Below are positions 1 through 8,394 of a stretch of 64,000 nt of DNA, one piece after another. The notes under the pieces were generated by a model. It saw nothing but the letters and a program-made list of their open reading frames with translations. It did not search any database and had not been told where the DNA came from. The stretch lies in NCBI GenBank assembly GCA_020852275.1, contig JADZBE010000001.1:60796-124795 (forward strand), written 5' to 3'. The first letter of the stretch is position 1. Every line of letters starts with the position of its first letter. The stretch is from Phycisphaerales bacterium (GTDB lineage: Bacteria > Planctomycetota > Phycisphaerae > UBA1845). The translations under genes and the position numbers were made by a program.

Positions 1-174
1 GCGTCGCTGATCGTCATGCTCGCGGCCGTGGGGAAAGTCTTCCTGTCCGACACGTCGCACCTGCGCGACCTGTACCGCGTCGTGTCATTCCTCGGGCTGG
101 GCGCAAGCCTGCTCCTGCTGGCGTTCCTGTATCAGCGATTCGTGTTCGCACGCGCGGACCGAAGCGACGGCTGA
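1..174 (+). CDS. C-terminal end of a DUF2339-like membrane protein (partial)
   Basis: The open frame enters from the left edge and stops at a TGA at 172-174, giving 57 residues. It shows a KVFL segment, the text LYRVVSFLGLGASLLLLAFL as a membrane helix, then YQRFVF and a short polar tail. This order is what the C-terminus of DUF2339 multi-spanning membrane proteins usually looks like. Function is unknown for the family. Only the last helix is visible, so the family call rests on one short match and the start lies outside the window. Confidence 0.6.
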   Translation, partial: ASLIVMLAAVGKVFLSDTSHLRDLYRVVSFLGLGASLLLLAFLYQRFVFARADRSDG

Positions 175-204
175 ACAAGACAGAGAGTTCAATCACGGAG
201 TCAT

Positions 205-410
205 CCGCAGATTTCGCAGATTTCGCAGATTAAAGACAGAATCGGGGTGCTTTTTTGCATTCTTGGAATGTAACAGTGGCCGAAGTTGTTTGTCACGGCC
301 GATGTTTCAGCTCAAAACAACATGCTCTCTGCAACCGGGAATAATCTCGCGCGTGACTGCACTCCTTCCGTGCCCTCAATCTGCGAAATCTGCGTAATCT
401 GTGGATGACT
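205..410. repeat. Inverted pair of CTGCG-AATCTGCG repeats, downstream of the GxxExxY gene
   Basis: Copy one (about 208-232) reads CCGCAGATTTCGCAGATTTC on the plus strand. Copy two (about 379-408) is the same unit in reverse orientation, AATCTGCGAAATCTGCGTAA. They could pair as a long hairpin around a 150-base spacer. A matching pair lies on the other side of the GxxExxY gene at about 900-1101. Confidence 0.75.
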
Positions 411-441
411 CTCTTCGTCGTCCTCCCCAAGCTGCTCGGCA

Positions 442-876
442 TCATCCAGGCTCAAGGCGGCCATCGTCGTCAGGCGGATGGACGCGTCGCTGAGTGAGTA
501 CAAATCGCTTGAATTCGAGGCTTGGCGCGCCGAAGTTGAGCAGGAGTCCGCGCCCCATGCCGGTGGCCTTGAGGTAGTGGATGATCTGCGCCTCGTCCAC
601 TCCGCCTATTTGCTTGAGCGCCTTTAGTTCAAGGAGCACGTCTTCGTGCGCCACGAAGTCCGCGCGGTAGCCACAGTTGAGCCGTTGCGCCTTGTAGAAG
701 ACCGGGATATCGACCTCTTGCCGGTAGGGAATGCTCCGCGCATCCAGCTCCGCAGCCAGTGCCTCGTGGTAAACAGCTTCCAGGAAACCACAGCCTAGCT
801 CTCGGTGTACTTCCATCGCTGCGCCAATAATCGCGTGTGTTTGAGGATCCCTGACGTATTGACTTACCGTGTTCAC
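442..876 (-). CDS. GxxExxY protein (PD-(D/E)XK nuclease-like)
   Basis: The 144-residue product carries the family's namesake motif in GCGFLEAVYHEAL (about residues 28-40). A probable nuclease core follows, with D in YRADFVAH and the ELKAL strand (about residues 70-86), the D...ExK pattern of the PDDEXK_3 group. It ends with LEFKRFVLT, normally close to the family's C-terminus, followed by a 16-residue polar tail rich in Asp. The biological role of GxxExxY proteins is not established; they are often found near dispersed short repeats. Here the gene sits alone between two inverted-repeat pairs (205-410 and 900-1101), so it may be part of a small mobile or repeat-associated unit. That last point is inference. 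Confidence 0.88.
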   Translation of the reverse strand: MNTVSQYVRDPQTHAIIGAAMEVHRELGCGFLEAVYHEALAAELDARSIPYRQEVDIPVFYKAQRLNCGYRADFVAHEDVLLELKALKQIGGVDEAQIIHYLKATGMGRGLLLNFGAPSLEFKRFVLTQRRVHPPDDDGRLEPG

Positions 877-897
877 TACTCATCACTCCAAGGAGTT

Positions 898-1104
898 TTT
901 CCGCAGATTACGCAGCTTGCGCAGATTGGGGAAAGAATGGAACAGTTCTTCCCATTCCAGACATCAAACTCTAATCGCGGTTGTTTATGATGGGTGTTCA
1001 CTCGATCTTGAACAACATGTTTCTGGTAAGTAGACACAGGCTTGAGCCGGACTGCACTTCCCCCCATCCTCCAATCTGCGAAATCTGCGTAATCTGCGGA
1101 TAGA
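898..1104. repeat. Second inverted pair of CTGCG-AATCTGCG repeats, upstream of the GxxExxY gene
   Basis: The left copy (about 900-927) contains CCGCAGATTACGCAGCTTGC. The right copy (about 1073-1101) contains AATCTGCGAAATCTGCGTAA in the opposite orientation. Together with 205-410 this frames the GxxExxY gene symmetrically. Confidence 0.75.
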
Positions 1105-1119
1105 ATCTCCAGACTGAAG

Positions 1120-1971
1120 TCACGATGCCCGCTCCCGGATGCCTTCGTAGTCGATGGGGCGCTTTTCATTGAACGCCGCGATGCCCTCCTTCGTTTCCTC
1201 GGTGAGGTTGTTGATCGCCAGCCAGTCGCGGGCGTGGCCGATGGTCATGCTCCACGAGAAGTCCCGCCAGAAGTTGAGCTGCTGCTTGGTGTAGCGGATG
1301 CAGCCCGGGAGTTTGTGGATGAGTTTCTCGCACATCGCGTCCACGGCCGAGTCGAGCTGCGCGCGGGGCACGACCTGGTTGAGAAGCCCCCAGTCGAGCG
1401 CCTTCGCGGCGGGGATTTCCTCGCAGAGCATGAGGATCTCCCGCGCCCGCCGGTCGCCGACGATCAGCGGCAGCCACTGCGTCGCGCCGCCGGCCGGGAC
1501 GCTGCCGCGCGCCGTGCCGACCTGGCGGATGTAGATGTCGTCCGCGGCGATGGCGAGGTCGCAGGCCATGTTGAACTCGTTGCCGCCGCCGACGGTGATG
1601 CCGTTGAGCCGGGCGACGGTGGGCTTGCCGATGTTGCGCAGGCGGTCGTGCGCGTCGATGAACGCGCCCATCCACTTCCAGTACGTCTGCGGATGCCCGA
1701 CGCACTGCTCGTGCTGCTCCTTGAGGTCCGCGCCGGTGCAGAACGCCTTGTCTCCCGCGCCCGTCAGGACGAGCACGGCGATGGAATCGTCAAGGGACGC
1801 ATCATGAAACGCGGCGGCCATTTCGTTCAGCGCCGCGTAGTCGAGCGCGTTATGCACCTCGGGTCGATTGAGAGTGACGGTGGCGCGCGCCCGCGTGCGC
1901 TGGTGCTTCTCGTAATGGATGCGCGTAAATCCGAAGGACGCCGCGTCGCGCGCGGAGATGGTGTCGCTCAT
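1120..1971 (-). CDS. Enoyl-CoA hydratase/isomerase (crotonase) family protein
   Basis: This is a 283-residue crotonase. The first oxyanion-hole segment is CTGADLKE (about residues 98-105) and the second is VGGGNEFNMACD (about 136-147). The family usually uses two glutamates in hydratases. The first (GGGNE) is present, but at the place of the second the sequence runs GTARGSVPAGGATQ, without a Glu. That is more like DHNA-CoA synthase or ring-hydrolysing members than a classical hydratase, so the substrate is open. The ATG is preceded by AAGGAG about nine bases upstream, a good ribosome site that fixes the start. It has no partner genes of fatty-acid oxidation beside it; a thiolase lies far off at 44.9 kb. 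Confidence 0.9.
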   Translation of the reverse strand: MSDTISARDAASFGFTRIHYEKHQRTRARATVTLNRPEVHNALDYAALNEMAAAFHDASLDDSIAVLVLTGAGDKAFCTGADLKEQHEQCVGHPQTYWKWMGAFIDAHDRLRNIGKPTVARLNGITVGGGNEFNMACDLAIAADDIYIRQVGTARGSVPAGGATQWLPLIVGDRRAREILMLCEEIPAAKALDWGLLNQVVPRAQLDSAVDAMCEKLIHKLPGCIRYTKQQLNFWRDFSWSMTIGHARDWLAINNLTEETKEGIAAFNEKRPIDYEGIRERAS

Positions 1972-2962
1972 GGTCTGTGCTCCTTGAAAATGATCGGGGC
2001 ATGGTCCGAACCGACGGCGGCGAGGTCAAGCCGGAGGGCGTGCCTAAAGCGATAGCATCGGTCGGCTTGGCGGATTTCGGATGTCGGATTTCAAATGTTG
2101 GATTTCGGATTTCGGATTTCGGATGCCGGATTTCAGGCGAGCGCAGTCTGTTCGGCTGCAGGCAACGCGCGAAATCTTCGGACAGCGGTGCGGGTGCATT
2201 TGCTTCTAACGCCGCGACGACCTGGAATGCGCGGTGCCTGAAGGGGTGGTGAGCAGCGCCGCTCAGGCTGATGACCCCATCGCGACGAGCGCGGTTCTGA
2301 TCCCCGCGCGCAGAAGCGGGCCGAAGTCCGGACGTCCGTCCGCTCGCGCGGATCGGCGGGGCACATTTAGGCCGCTTGTCGCTGCTTTTCCACTGCAATT
2401 AGTTTCGCTTAAGTGACCCCGCGCGGACACTTGGTGCAACAAAAAGTGTGACCGTGCCGGCCGGGACTGTCGTACGCAGGTGCAGTTTCCGGGGGGGCGG
2501 GAGAGTGCGATGGCCCCGGCCGGACGTGCAGGAAACGATGAACGCGGCGCGAGGGTGGATCGCGGCGCCATGCCCGGCGAAAGGGTCGCGGATGGGAGGC
2601 ATCGCGGTGGCCGCGGATGGCAAATCGCGGAAGCCAAGCTCGCGCCGGATCGCCGCCGGGGATCGACTTGCCTGCGTGGAACTTCGTCAAGGGGAGAGGG
2701 ACGCGACGGGCAGCGGAAGGTGAACCGGCCTGAAGGCGAACCGGGAGGGATCATGCCGAGGCGACAGAGGCGGCGCCTGTGACGCGCTCGGGGGGGGAGA
2801 AGCAGGGTACGGCGTCGGATCATCGGCAGGCGATCCGGCGCCGTTGCCATGCGCCGACTGCCGCGTAACCAAGTGGCGACGCGGCACGGGAGGAGTAGAA
2901 TCCCGTCGGGGCCAGACCGTTTGTCGAAAACGCACGCTTGACGCTGCGCCCCGGGGGTTCGC
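1972..2962. other. Long non-coding stretch with GGATTTC repeats
   Basis: No convincing gene was found in these 991 bases on either strand; open frames here overlap each other and show no family features. The only clear structure is the GGATTTC block at 2069-2136. The rest is GC-rich spacer between divergently transcribed neighbours, so it should also hold promoters of the crotonase and the GNAT gene, but no box is good enough to name. Confidence 0.6.
2069..2136. repeat. Degenerate 7-8 bp GGATTTC(G) microsatellite
   Basis: About eight imperfect copies of GGATTTCG or GGATTTCA follow each other. On the other strand it reads as the AATCCGAAATC-type spacer repeat often seen in GC-rich bacterial intergenic DNA. 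Confidence 0.85.
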
Positions 2963-3421
2963 ATGGCCAACGTGAAGATCGACGCGGTGGGGCTGGACGA
3001 GCTGGACCTCGTCTGTGACCTCTACAGCCAGGTGTTTCAGCCGCCGCAGGCGAAGGACTACTTCAAGCGCCGGCTCGACGCGCACCGCGTCTGGCTCATG
3101 ATGGTCGCGGAGCTGGAGCGCCGCCCGGTCGGCTTCCTCGTCGGGTATGAGCTGCGCTACACGACGTATTACGCCTGGCTGATCGGCGTGGCGCCGGAGG
3201 CGCGGCGCATGGGCGTAGCCTCGCAGCTCATGGAGGCGCAGGAGGCGTGGTGCCGCGAGAATAACTACGACATGATGCGATTCGAGTGCTACAACCACCA
3301 CCGCCCGGTGCTGCACCTGGCGCTGACGCACGGCTTCGACATCGTCGGCATCCGCTACGACTCGCGCACGCTGGGCAACCTCGTCATCTTTGAAAAGCAG
3401 CTTCGAGAGGCGGATGAGTAG
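2963..3421 (+). CDS. GNAT-family N-acetyltransferase
   Basis: The product has 152 residues and a single GNAT fold. The acetyl-CoA-binding motif A is clear in IGVAPEARRMGVASQLM (about residues 74-90), an expanded form of the R-x-x-G-x-G/A pattern. The preceding strand YYAWLIGVAP and the following helix with EAWCRENNYD fit the same fold. Such enzymes move an acetyl group from acetyl-CoA to an amine; the acceptor cannot be told. No strong ribosome site precedes the ATG. The gene is alone, followed by a cluster of palindromic repeats. Confidence 0.9.
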   Translation: MANVKIDAVGLDELDLVCDLYSQVFQPPQAKDYFKRRLDAHRVWLMMVAELERRPVGFLVGYELRYTTYYAWLIGVAPEARRMGVASQLMEAQEAWCRENNYDMMRFECYNHHRPVLHLALTHGFDIVGIRYDSRTLGNLVIFEKQLREADE

Positions 3422-3507
3422 CGGGCTCTGTTCCTCCAGAGGCATTTTCTTCATTCTGCCGCGAACAGAAAACGAACGGGGGTCGAACTGAGAATCGAAC
3501 ATGGGGG

Positions 3508-3643
3508 TCGTCACCCCCGCGCAGGCGGGGGTCCAGCGCGCCTTGGGAAACCAGTGATTTCAGGGCTGCTCAACAACCGCCGGCTGGATTCCCGCCTGCG
3601 CGGGAATGACGGACCTTGATTCCCGCCCGCGCGGGAATGACGA
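3508..3643. repeat. Three palindromic repeats of the CATTCCCGCGCAGGCGGGAAT family
   Basis: Copies lie at about 3508-3535, 3587-3610 and 3618-3643. Each can fold as a CCCGC..GCGGG hairpin, and the first is the variant with longer C and G runs. The same family recurs at 11.9, 14.8, 36.0 and 63.4 kb. They fill the gap between the GNAT and amidohydrolase genes and may act as transcription stops. Confidence 0.85.
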
Positions 3644-3711
3644 GCGTCGCCTTTTGCCACGGACTGCTCGACCTTCGTCCGCGGCACCTTTCCGCCGCAA
3701 GAACCGCAGTG

Positions 3712-3717
3712 TACCAT
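3712..3717 (+). promoter_or_regulatory. Candidate -10 box TACCAT five bases before the start codon
   Basis: TACCAT is followed by five bases and then the ATG at 3723. A transcript from here would start at or next to the ATG. It belongs to the series also seen before dapF, pyk, the cytochrome-like gene and the RAYT gene. The -35 region (TTTCCG) is weak. Confidence 0.4.
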
Positions 3718-3722
3718 AGGGC

Positions 3723-4613
3723 ATGATCGTCGATTGCTACACGCACGTGTGGGATTCGCCGTCGCAGTTGGGGCGGGCGGTCACGCGGAATGCCCGTCTC
3801 TTCGGCGGACGGACCGCGCCGCAGGCGTTTGATCCCGTCGAGAACGCCGGCGCCGAGCAGCATCTGACGGCCTCCAAACCCGCGGACGTGACCATCATCG
3901 TCGGCTTCTGCAGCGCGCACCTGGACGCCGCCATTCCCAATGAGCGCGTGGCCGAGCTGGTGCAGCGCCAGCCGGGCCGGCTCATCGGCTTTGCCGGCGT
4001 GGACCCGTCGCACCCGAAGGAGGCGATCGACGAGGTGCTCCGCGCGAAGGAGACGCTGGGGCTGGCGGGCATCGCCGTCGCGCCGGCCGCGCAGAACTTC
4101 CACCCGTCCGACAGCCGCGCGATGCGCGTGTATTCGCGTGCCGTCGAGCTGAACATGCCCGTGCTGTTTCACCCCGGCATCTGGGTCGGACCGGAGACGC
4201 GGCTGGATTACGCGCGACCTTTCCTGCTGGACGAGGTGGCGCGCGAGTTTCCGGAGATGCGGATGCTCGTGGCGCACATGGGGCTGCCTTGGGTGGATGA
4301 GACGATCTTTCTGCTCGCCAAGCATGAGCACGTGTACGCGGAGATCAGCGGTCTGCTGCGGCACTCGTGGCAGGCGTATCAGTCGCTGCTGGCGGCGCAT
4401 GAGCAGGGCGTGATGGACAAGCTCCTGTTCGGCAGCGGGTTTCCATTCTCGACGGCGTCGGAGTGCATCGAGACGCTGTTTTCCATCAACCACCTTTGCC
4501 ACGGCACGAACCTGCCGGTCATCCCGCGCGACCAGCTCCGAGCGGTTCTGCACCGCGACGCGTTGGCGGCGCTGAACCTGCCCGCGCCGCTGACCGTGCG
4601 CGCGGTGGGTTGA
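3723..4613 (+). CDS. Amidohydrolase-2 family protein with altered metal site
   Basis: The 296-residue protein has the TIM-barrel pattern of amidohydrolase_2 (ACMSD-like) enzymes. The N-terminal strand MIVDCYTHVW stands where DxHxH is expected, and the first metal-binding His is replaced by Tyr (YxH). The barrel His residues in LFHPG and LVAHMG are kept. Near the end FGSGFPF stands where FGSDFPF is usual, so the catalytic/metal Asp is replaced by Gly. Family members normally hydrolyse or decarboxylate small acids at a Zn site. With two ligands changed this one may bind one metal, have a different reaction, or be non-catalytic. The length is normal for the family and there is no frame break. 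It starts just downstream of a TACCAT box. Confidence 0.85.
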   Translation: MIVDCYTHVWDSPSQLGRAVTRNARLFGGRTAPQAFDPVENAGAEQHLTASKPADVTIIVGFCSAHLDAAIPNERVAELVQRQPGRLIGFAGVDPSHPKEAIDEVLRAKETLGLAGIAVAPAAQNFHPSDSRAMRVYSRAVELNMPVLFHPGIWVGPETRLDYARPFLLDEVAREFPEMRMLVAHMGLPWVDETIFLLAKHEHVYAEISGLLRHSWQAYQSLLAAHEQGVMDKLLFGSGFPFSTASECIETLFSINHLCHGTNLPVIPRDQLRAVLHRDALAALNLPAPLTVRAVG

Positions 4614-4958
4614 ACGCGGTGCCCAGGGCATCCGAGTCGCGCCCATCCGAGTCGCGCCCATCCGAGCCGCGCCCGCAAGGGAGCGACGCTTCGGAATCCG
4701 GGGGCGGATCGAAACCCTTTTCTTACGCGCTCGACTCCGCCAAACGCGACCACGCTCCGGCTCCACGCGCGCGACCCTGGTCGGTTCAGTTCGCGCACAT
4801 TTCGCCCGATAACCTTTATGTCCCTCGAGGATGCTGCAGAAATGATCCCGGCTACGAATGCCAACATCCTGTCACTCGATCTGGCGCCGCCCTGCGTCGG
4901 GAACGCGGAACATCGTGCGCCGGCGGCACGTCGCGCCCCGCCGCATGGTGGCACGCTG
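4614..4958. other. Spacer with 15-bp tandem repeat
   Basis: Three copies of CATCCGAGTCGCGCC (third copy one change) run from 4629 to 4673. The last merges into GAGCCGCGCCCGCAAGG, a relative of the GAGCCGCGACCGT repeat family found at 15.8 and 37.8 kb. Nothing else is recognised, apart from an alternative upstream start for the next gene at 4818. Confidence 0.6.
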
Positions 4959-6890
4959 ATGGGTCGTCGCGCCGTGGCAGCGGTCCAAGTGGGTCTGATC
5001 GCGGCCGCGCTCGCGTGGAGCGCGCACACGCGCTGGACGCTGGCACGCGACCTGACCTGGCAATGTGATGAACTTCCGCTGCTGACGCGGTTCACGGGCG
5101 TCACCGGCAAGGCCTCGACGGAGGCGGAGGCGCGGGCGTATCAGCCGACGTTCTACAATTGGCGCATGGGGGCCACGCGGGCGCTGCGTGCGCCCGCCGA
5201 CGTGGCCTCGATCCACACGACCACCAACTTCTGGGTCAACCTCACCACGCACGTGTTCGGCGTCACGCCGCTTGCCGGCCGGCTCATGCCGCTTGGGTGG
5301 TCCATGCTCGCGGCGGCGACGGGGGCGTGGGCGGCGTGGAAGATCACGAGGGAGCCTGTGGCGGCGTCCGTCACCGCGCTGCTGCTGGCGCTGAGTCCGC
5401 AGTTGTGCGCGCAGGGCGCGGAGGCGCGAGGCTATGCGGAGGCGACCGCGCTGGCGCCGGTGCTGCCGCTGGTGCTCGAGAAGTTGCGGCGCGCGCCGAG
5501 CTGCATCGGCTGGGTGCTCGCGGCGCTGGCGGTCGCCCTGCAGTTATCGCTGACGGTTTACACGGCGTGGGTGTATTGGGTGCTGCCGGTGATGGCGTGC
5601 GGATGCGTGGCGCTGCCGCGCAGGTTCGAGCGCGGCGCTATCGAGGACGGCCGCATTGAAGGCGACAGCGCCGGCGGCGGCGACGCCGAGGGCGGCAGCG
5701 CCGACATCGCCGCGCGCCGCCATGTGCGCGTCGTGCTGGTCCTCATGACCGCGGCGCTGGCGGCGCTGATGGGCGTGTACACGCTCGACCGCTGGGCGTC
5801 GCTCAACTTCGCGGCGGGTTATGGCGGCATTCCGATCCGCGCGGCCTCCGATGTGTGGGTGGTGACGGCACTTTGCGCGGAGGAGATGTTCCCTCTTTCG
5901 CCGATCCTGGCGCTGCTGCTGGTCCCCGGGATCGTGGCGGTCTGGCGATCGCCGTCGCGCTGGTGGCTTGGCTGCATGGCGCTGTGCCTGGGCGCGATGG
6001 TCTTGATCGCCCTCCGGCAGGGATCCGCCGGGTATCCGCGGAATCTCGGCGTGATCCTGTCGCCAATGATGATCGTGGCCGGCTGTGGCGCGGGGGCGCT
6101 CGCGCGCGGGATTCGGCGTGCGTCGCAGCGGATGGGGAATGCGCGTGCGACGGCCTCTAATCAGCGTAGAACCGTGCTGCTTGGGGCGCTGGGCACCGCG
6201 GGACTGGCGCTATGGGCAGCGCCGGCCGCCGCGAATCTCAAGGACCGGGCGCATGCCCTGATTCTGCCGGACTGGGGGCGGATGACGCTCGACGTTGATG
6301 CAGCGACCGAGCGTCTCGGCCCGCGTTGGATCTGCCCGTGCCTTGCGAACCACGCGACGATCCACTGGTACCGCGAGCGGAACAACATCGAGCGCATCCT
6401 CAGCCTGGACGCCGGCGCGACGATCGAAGTGGTCCTCGGCGCGCAGCGGGATGAATTCGGGCGTCCGGTCGTTTTCCGCGACGACGCGCGGCGCGACGCG
6501 ATTCTAGCCTACGGCGTTCCCGACTTCATCGCGTGCTCGCCGGTATGGCGGATGACGCATGGCATTGAGCTTCGTCGCTGGCGCGGCGTGCGGATGAACC
6601 TCGCCGGCGCGGCGGATGATCCGCAACCGGAGAGCGCCGCGCCGATGCTCGTGTACCTGGAGCTTCCCCCCCCCTCGGCGTCCCCGTCCTTCAAGGATTT
6701 CCTCCATTCGATCGACGCTTTCGATCGCGGGGTGGTTACCTTCAAGCCCGTGGCGTGCGGCAACCGTTGGACGGCCTCACTGATCGCCCCGCAAAGCCTG
6801 CTGCGCGCGATCCTCGATTCATCGCGGCGCGACCTGCACATCGACAGGGCGCGCGTTCACGCGTTTCAGTTGGAAGCTGCGGGAGATTGA
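4959..6890 (+). CDS. Multi-spanning GT-C-like membrane protein
   Basis: The protein (643 residues from this start) opens with a helix (RRAVAAVQVGLIAAALAWSA) and continues with about ten hydrophobic segments up to residue 440, then a soluble C-terminal domain. The first outer loop holds QCDELPLL and the second AQGAEARGYA. These resemble the Asp-Glu loop and EARxY-like motif of ArnT/PMT-type (GT39/GT83) glycosyltransferases, which move sugars from polyprenyl-phosphate carriers outside the membrane. That placement is an inference. An in-frame ATG at 4818 would add 47 polar residues with no family likeness; 4959 is preferred because it sits directly before the first helix with GGTGG upstream. A run of nine C at 6666-6674 lies in frame inside the gene. 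Confidence 0.8.
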   Translation: MGRRAVAAVQVGLIAAALAWSAHTRWTLARDLTWQCDELPLLTRFTGVTGKASTEAEARAYQPTFYNWRMGATRALRAPADVASIHTTTNFWVNLTTHVFGVTPLAGRLMPLGWSMLAAATGAWAAWKITREPVAASVTALLLALSPQLCAQGAEARGYAEATALAPVLPLVLEKLRRAPSCIGWVLAALAVALQLSLTVYTAWVYWVLPVMACGCVALPRRFERGAIEDGRIEGDSAGGGDAEGGSADIAARRHVRVVLVLMTAALAALMGVYTLDRWASLNFAAGYGGIPIRAASDVWVVTALCAEEMFPLSPILALLLVPGIVAVWRSPSRWWLGCMALCLGAMVLIALRQGSAGYPRNLGVILSPMMIVAGCGAGALARGIRRASQRMGNARATASNQRRTVLLGALGTAGLALWAAPAAANLKDRAHALILPDWGRMTLDVDAATERLGPRWICPCLANHATIHWYRERNNIERILSLDAGATIEVVLGAQRDEFGRPVVFRDDARRDAILAYGVPDFIACSPVWRMTHGIELRRWRGVRMNLAGAADDPQPESAAPMLVYLELPPPSASPSFKDFLHSIDAFDRGVVTFKPVACGNRWTASLIAPQSLLRAILDSSRRDLHIDRARVHAFQLEAAGD

Positions 6891-7101
6891 ACGCGGGACC
6901 CGCCACCGGCCGGCAACCCCGCTTGTCGCGCACGGCTGCGCCCCGCCGAAGATCATTCATTCTGAGTTCCCGCCTGATTTCCGCCTCGTTGAATGGAAAC
7001 CGGACCCAGAGCGCGGGCGGCAGGGTCAACGGCGCACCGCTTGCCTCAGCCGGGAAAGTGCGCCCGACCGTGCCACCCGGTCCGCGTCAGCAACCTTCCA
7101 T
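6891..7101. other. Convergent spacer
   Basis: The gap lies between two genes ending towards each other. It contains a fragment CGACCGTGCCACCCGG (about 7067-7082) of the GGTGGCACGG repeat family. No clear terminator with a T-run was found. Confidence 0.4.
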
Positions 7102-8394
7102 TCAGCCCCGGCCCAGCGCCGCTCCAAGGTCTTTCAGCGCTCGCTGATATTCTTCGTTCTTCGGATCCAGGTTCGCGGCGCGTTGAATCGCCTGATAGGC
7201 CTCTGCCGGGCGATTGAGTTTCAGCAGAATCAAGCCGTGACGGGAGTGCGCCTTGGCGGAGCCGGAGTCGAGCTTGACAGCCTGTTGCGCCGCGGGCAGC
7301 GCGTCCTCCCACTTGCCCTGTGACGAAAGGACCATGGCCAGATTCAGAAACGCTCGCGCCAGCGGTGGGCGGATTTGCGTGGCGGCCTGGTATGCGGCGA
7401 CGGCGTCATCATAGCGTTTCAATTCCGCCAGCGCATTGCCGAGGTCCGTCAGCGTCGCGGCGTCCTCCGCGTTCTGATGGAGCGCCGCACGAAACGCCTC
7501 TACCGCCTCTTCCAGCCGCCTCAGCTTGTCGAGCACGCGCCCCAGAAGCACGTAGGCACGAAAGGGACCGGGATTCGCAGCGGTGGCGTTCTGGAGGATT
7601 TCTCGCAACGGTCGCTCCGCCTCGGCGGCTTGCCCGCGCGCCAGCAGCGCGGCGGCCTGCGACATGAGTTGGATGTCCAAGGCATGGTCCGCCGGATTGG
7701 GACCGCTGGGAACAAACAGGTCCAATTCAGAGGCGTTCTCATGGCCCACCGAGACCGTCTCCGAGGTCGGGTATCCCAGCGCCTGCAGATTACGCGCCGT
7801 CTGCTCCGAGATTCCCTGTCGTGCCGCGAGCGCGCCGGCGGAGGGCGGCGCCGCGCCGATCCATTTCTGCATTTGCAGCCGCATCTGGGCCACGCGCTGC
7901 GGTTCCGCCTCCGCCAGGTTGCGGGTTTCGCCGGGATCGGCGGCAATGTCATAAAGCTCCTTGACCGGCGCGTGAATGTACTTCCAATGCCCCTCGCGCA
8001 ACATGCGAAGTTGTGAGTAGCCATAGCTGAATCGCGAATGGAACGACTCGCCATACGCCGCCAGCCCGAGGTCTCCCTTGGCGCCGGTCATCAACGGAGC
8101 CAAGTCCACGCCGGCAGCGCCCGGCAGGGGCAAGAGCTTCGCCCAGCTCAAGATCGTCGGCGCCACGTCCACGGAGCGCACCTGCGCGGAGATACGACGC
8201 CCCGCTCCGACGCCGTCCGGACGCCGCACCAGCAGCGGGGCGGACATCGTCGCGTCATACACGAACGGTCCATGCGTATTCTCGCCGTGCTGCCCCTTCC
8301 CTTCACCGTGGTCGCCGATCACCACGACCAGGGTGTTCCGGTCGAGCTTCAGCTCCTCCAGCGTGGACAGCAGACGCCCCACCTGCGCATCCAC
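7102..8394 (-). CDS. C-terminal part of frameshifted sulfatase-fold/TPR protein
   Basis: This 430-residue open frame continues the sulfatase-like protein whose N-terminal half is at 8349-9116. It begins in the alkaline-phosphatase fold, with the metal motif VVIGDHGEGKGQHGE (about residues 24-38) and LREGHWKYIH, LYDIAADPGE near its end. From about residue 240 onward it changes to four or five TPR-like helix pairs such as AYVLLGRVLDKLRRLEEAVE and TLTDLGNALAELKRYDDAVA. Restoring one base in the G-run at 8441-8449 would join both parts into one protein of about 671 residues reading PPPYRDRFADPYVAEIAYVD across the join. The ATG listed for this half is an internal Met, not a true start. Confidence 0.85.
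   Translation of the reverse strand: MDAQVGRLLSTLEELKLDRNTLVVVIGDHGEGKGQHGENTHGPFVYDATMSAPLLVRRPDGVGAGRRISAQVRSVDVAPTILSWAKLLPLPGAAGVDLAPLMTGAKGDLGLAAYGESFHSRFSYGYSQLRMLREGHWKYIHAPVKELYDIAADPGETRNLAEAEPQRVAQMRLQMQKWIGAAPPSAGALAARQGISEQTARNLQALGYPTSETVSVGHENASELDLFVPSGPNPADHALDIQLMSQAAALLARGQAAEAERPLREILQNATAANPGPFRAYVLLGRVLDKLRRLEEAVEAFRAALHQNAEDAATLTDLGNALAELKRYDDAVAAYQAATQIRPPLARAFLNLAMVLSSQGKWEDALPAAQQAVKLDSGSAKAHSRHGLILLKLNRPAEAYQAIQRAANLDPKNEEYQRALKDLGAALGRG

Noticed and set aside
7375..8016. Plus-strand open frame of 213 codons opposite the sulfatase/TPR gene
   Set aside because: It is the shadow of the minus-strand gene, with Arg/Gly-rich text and no family features.
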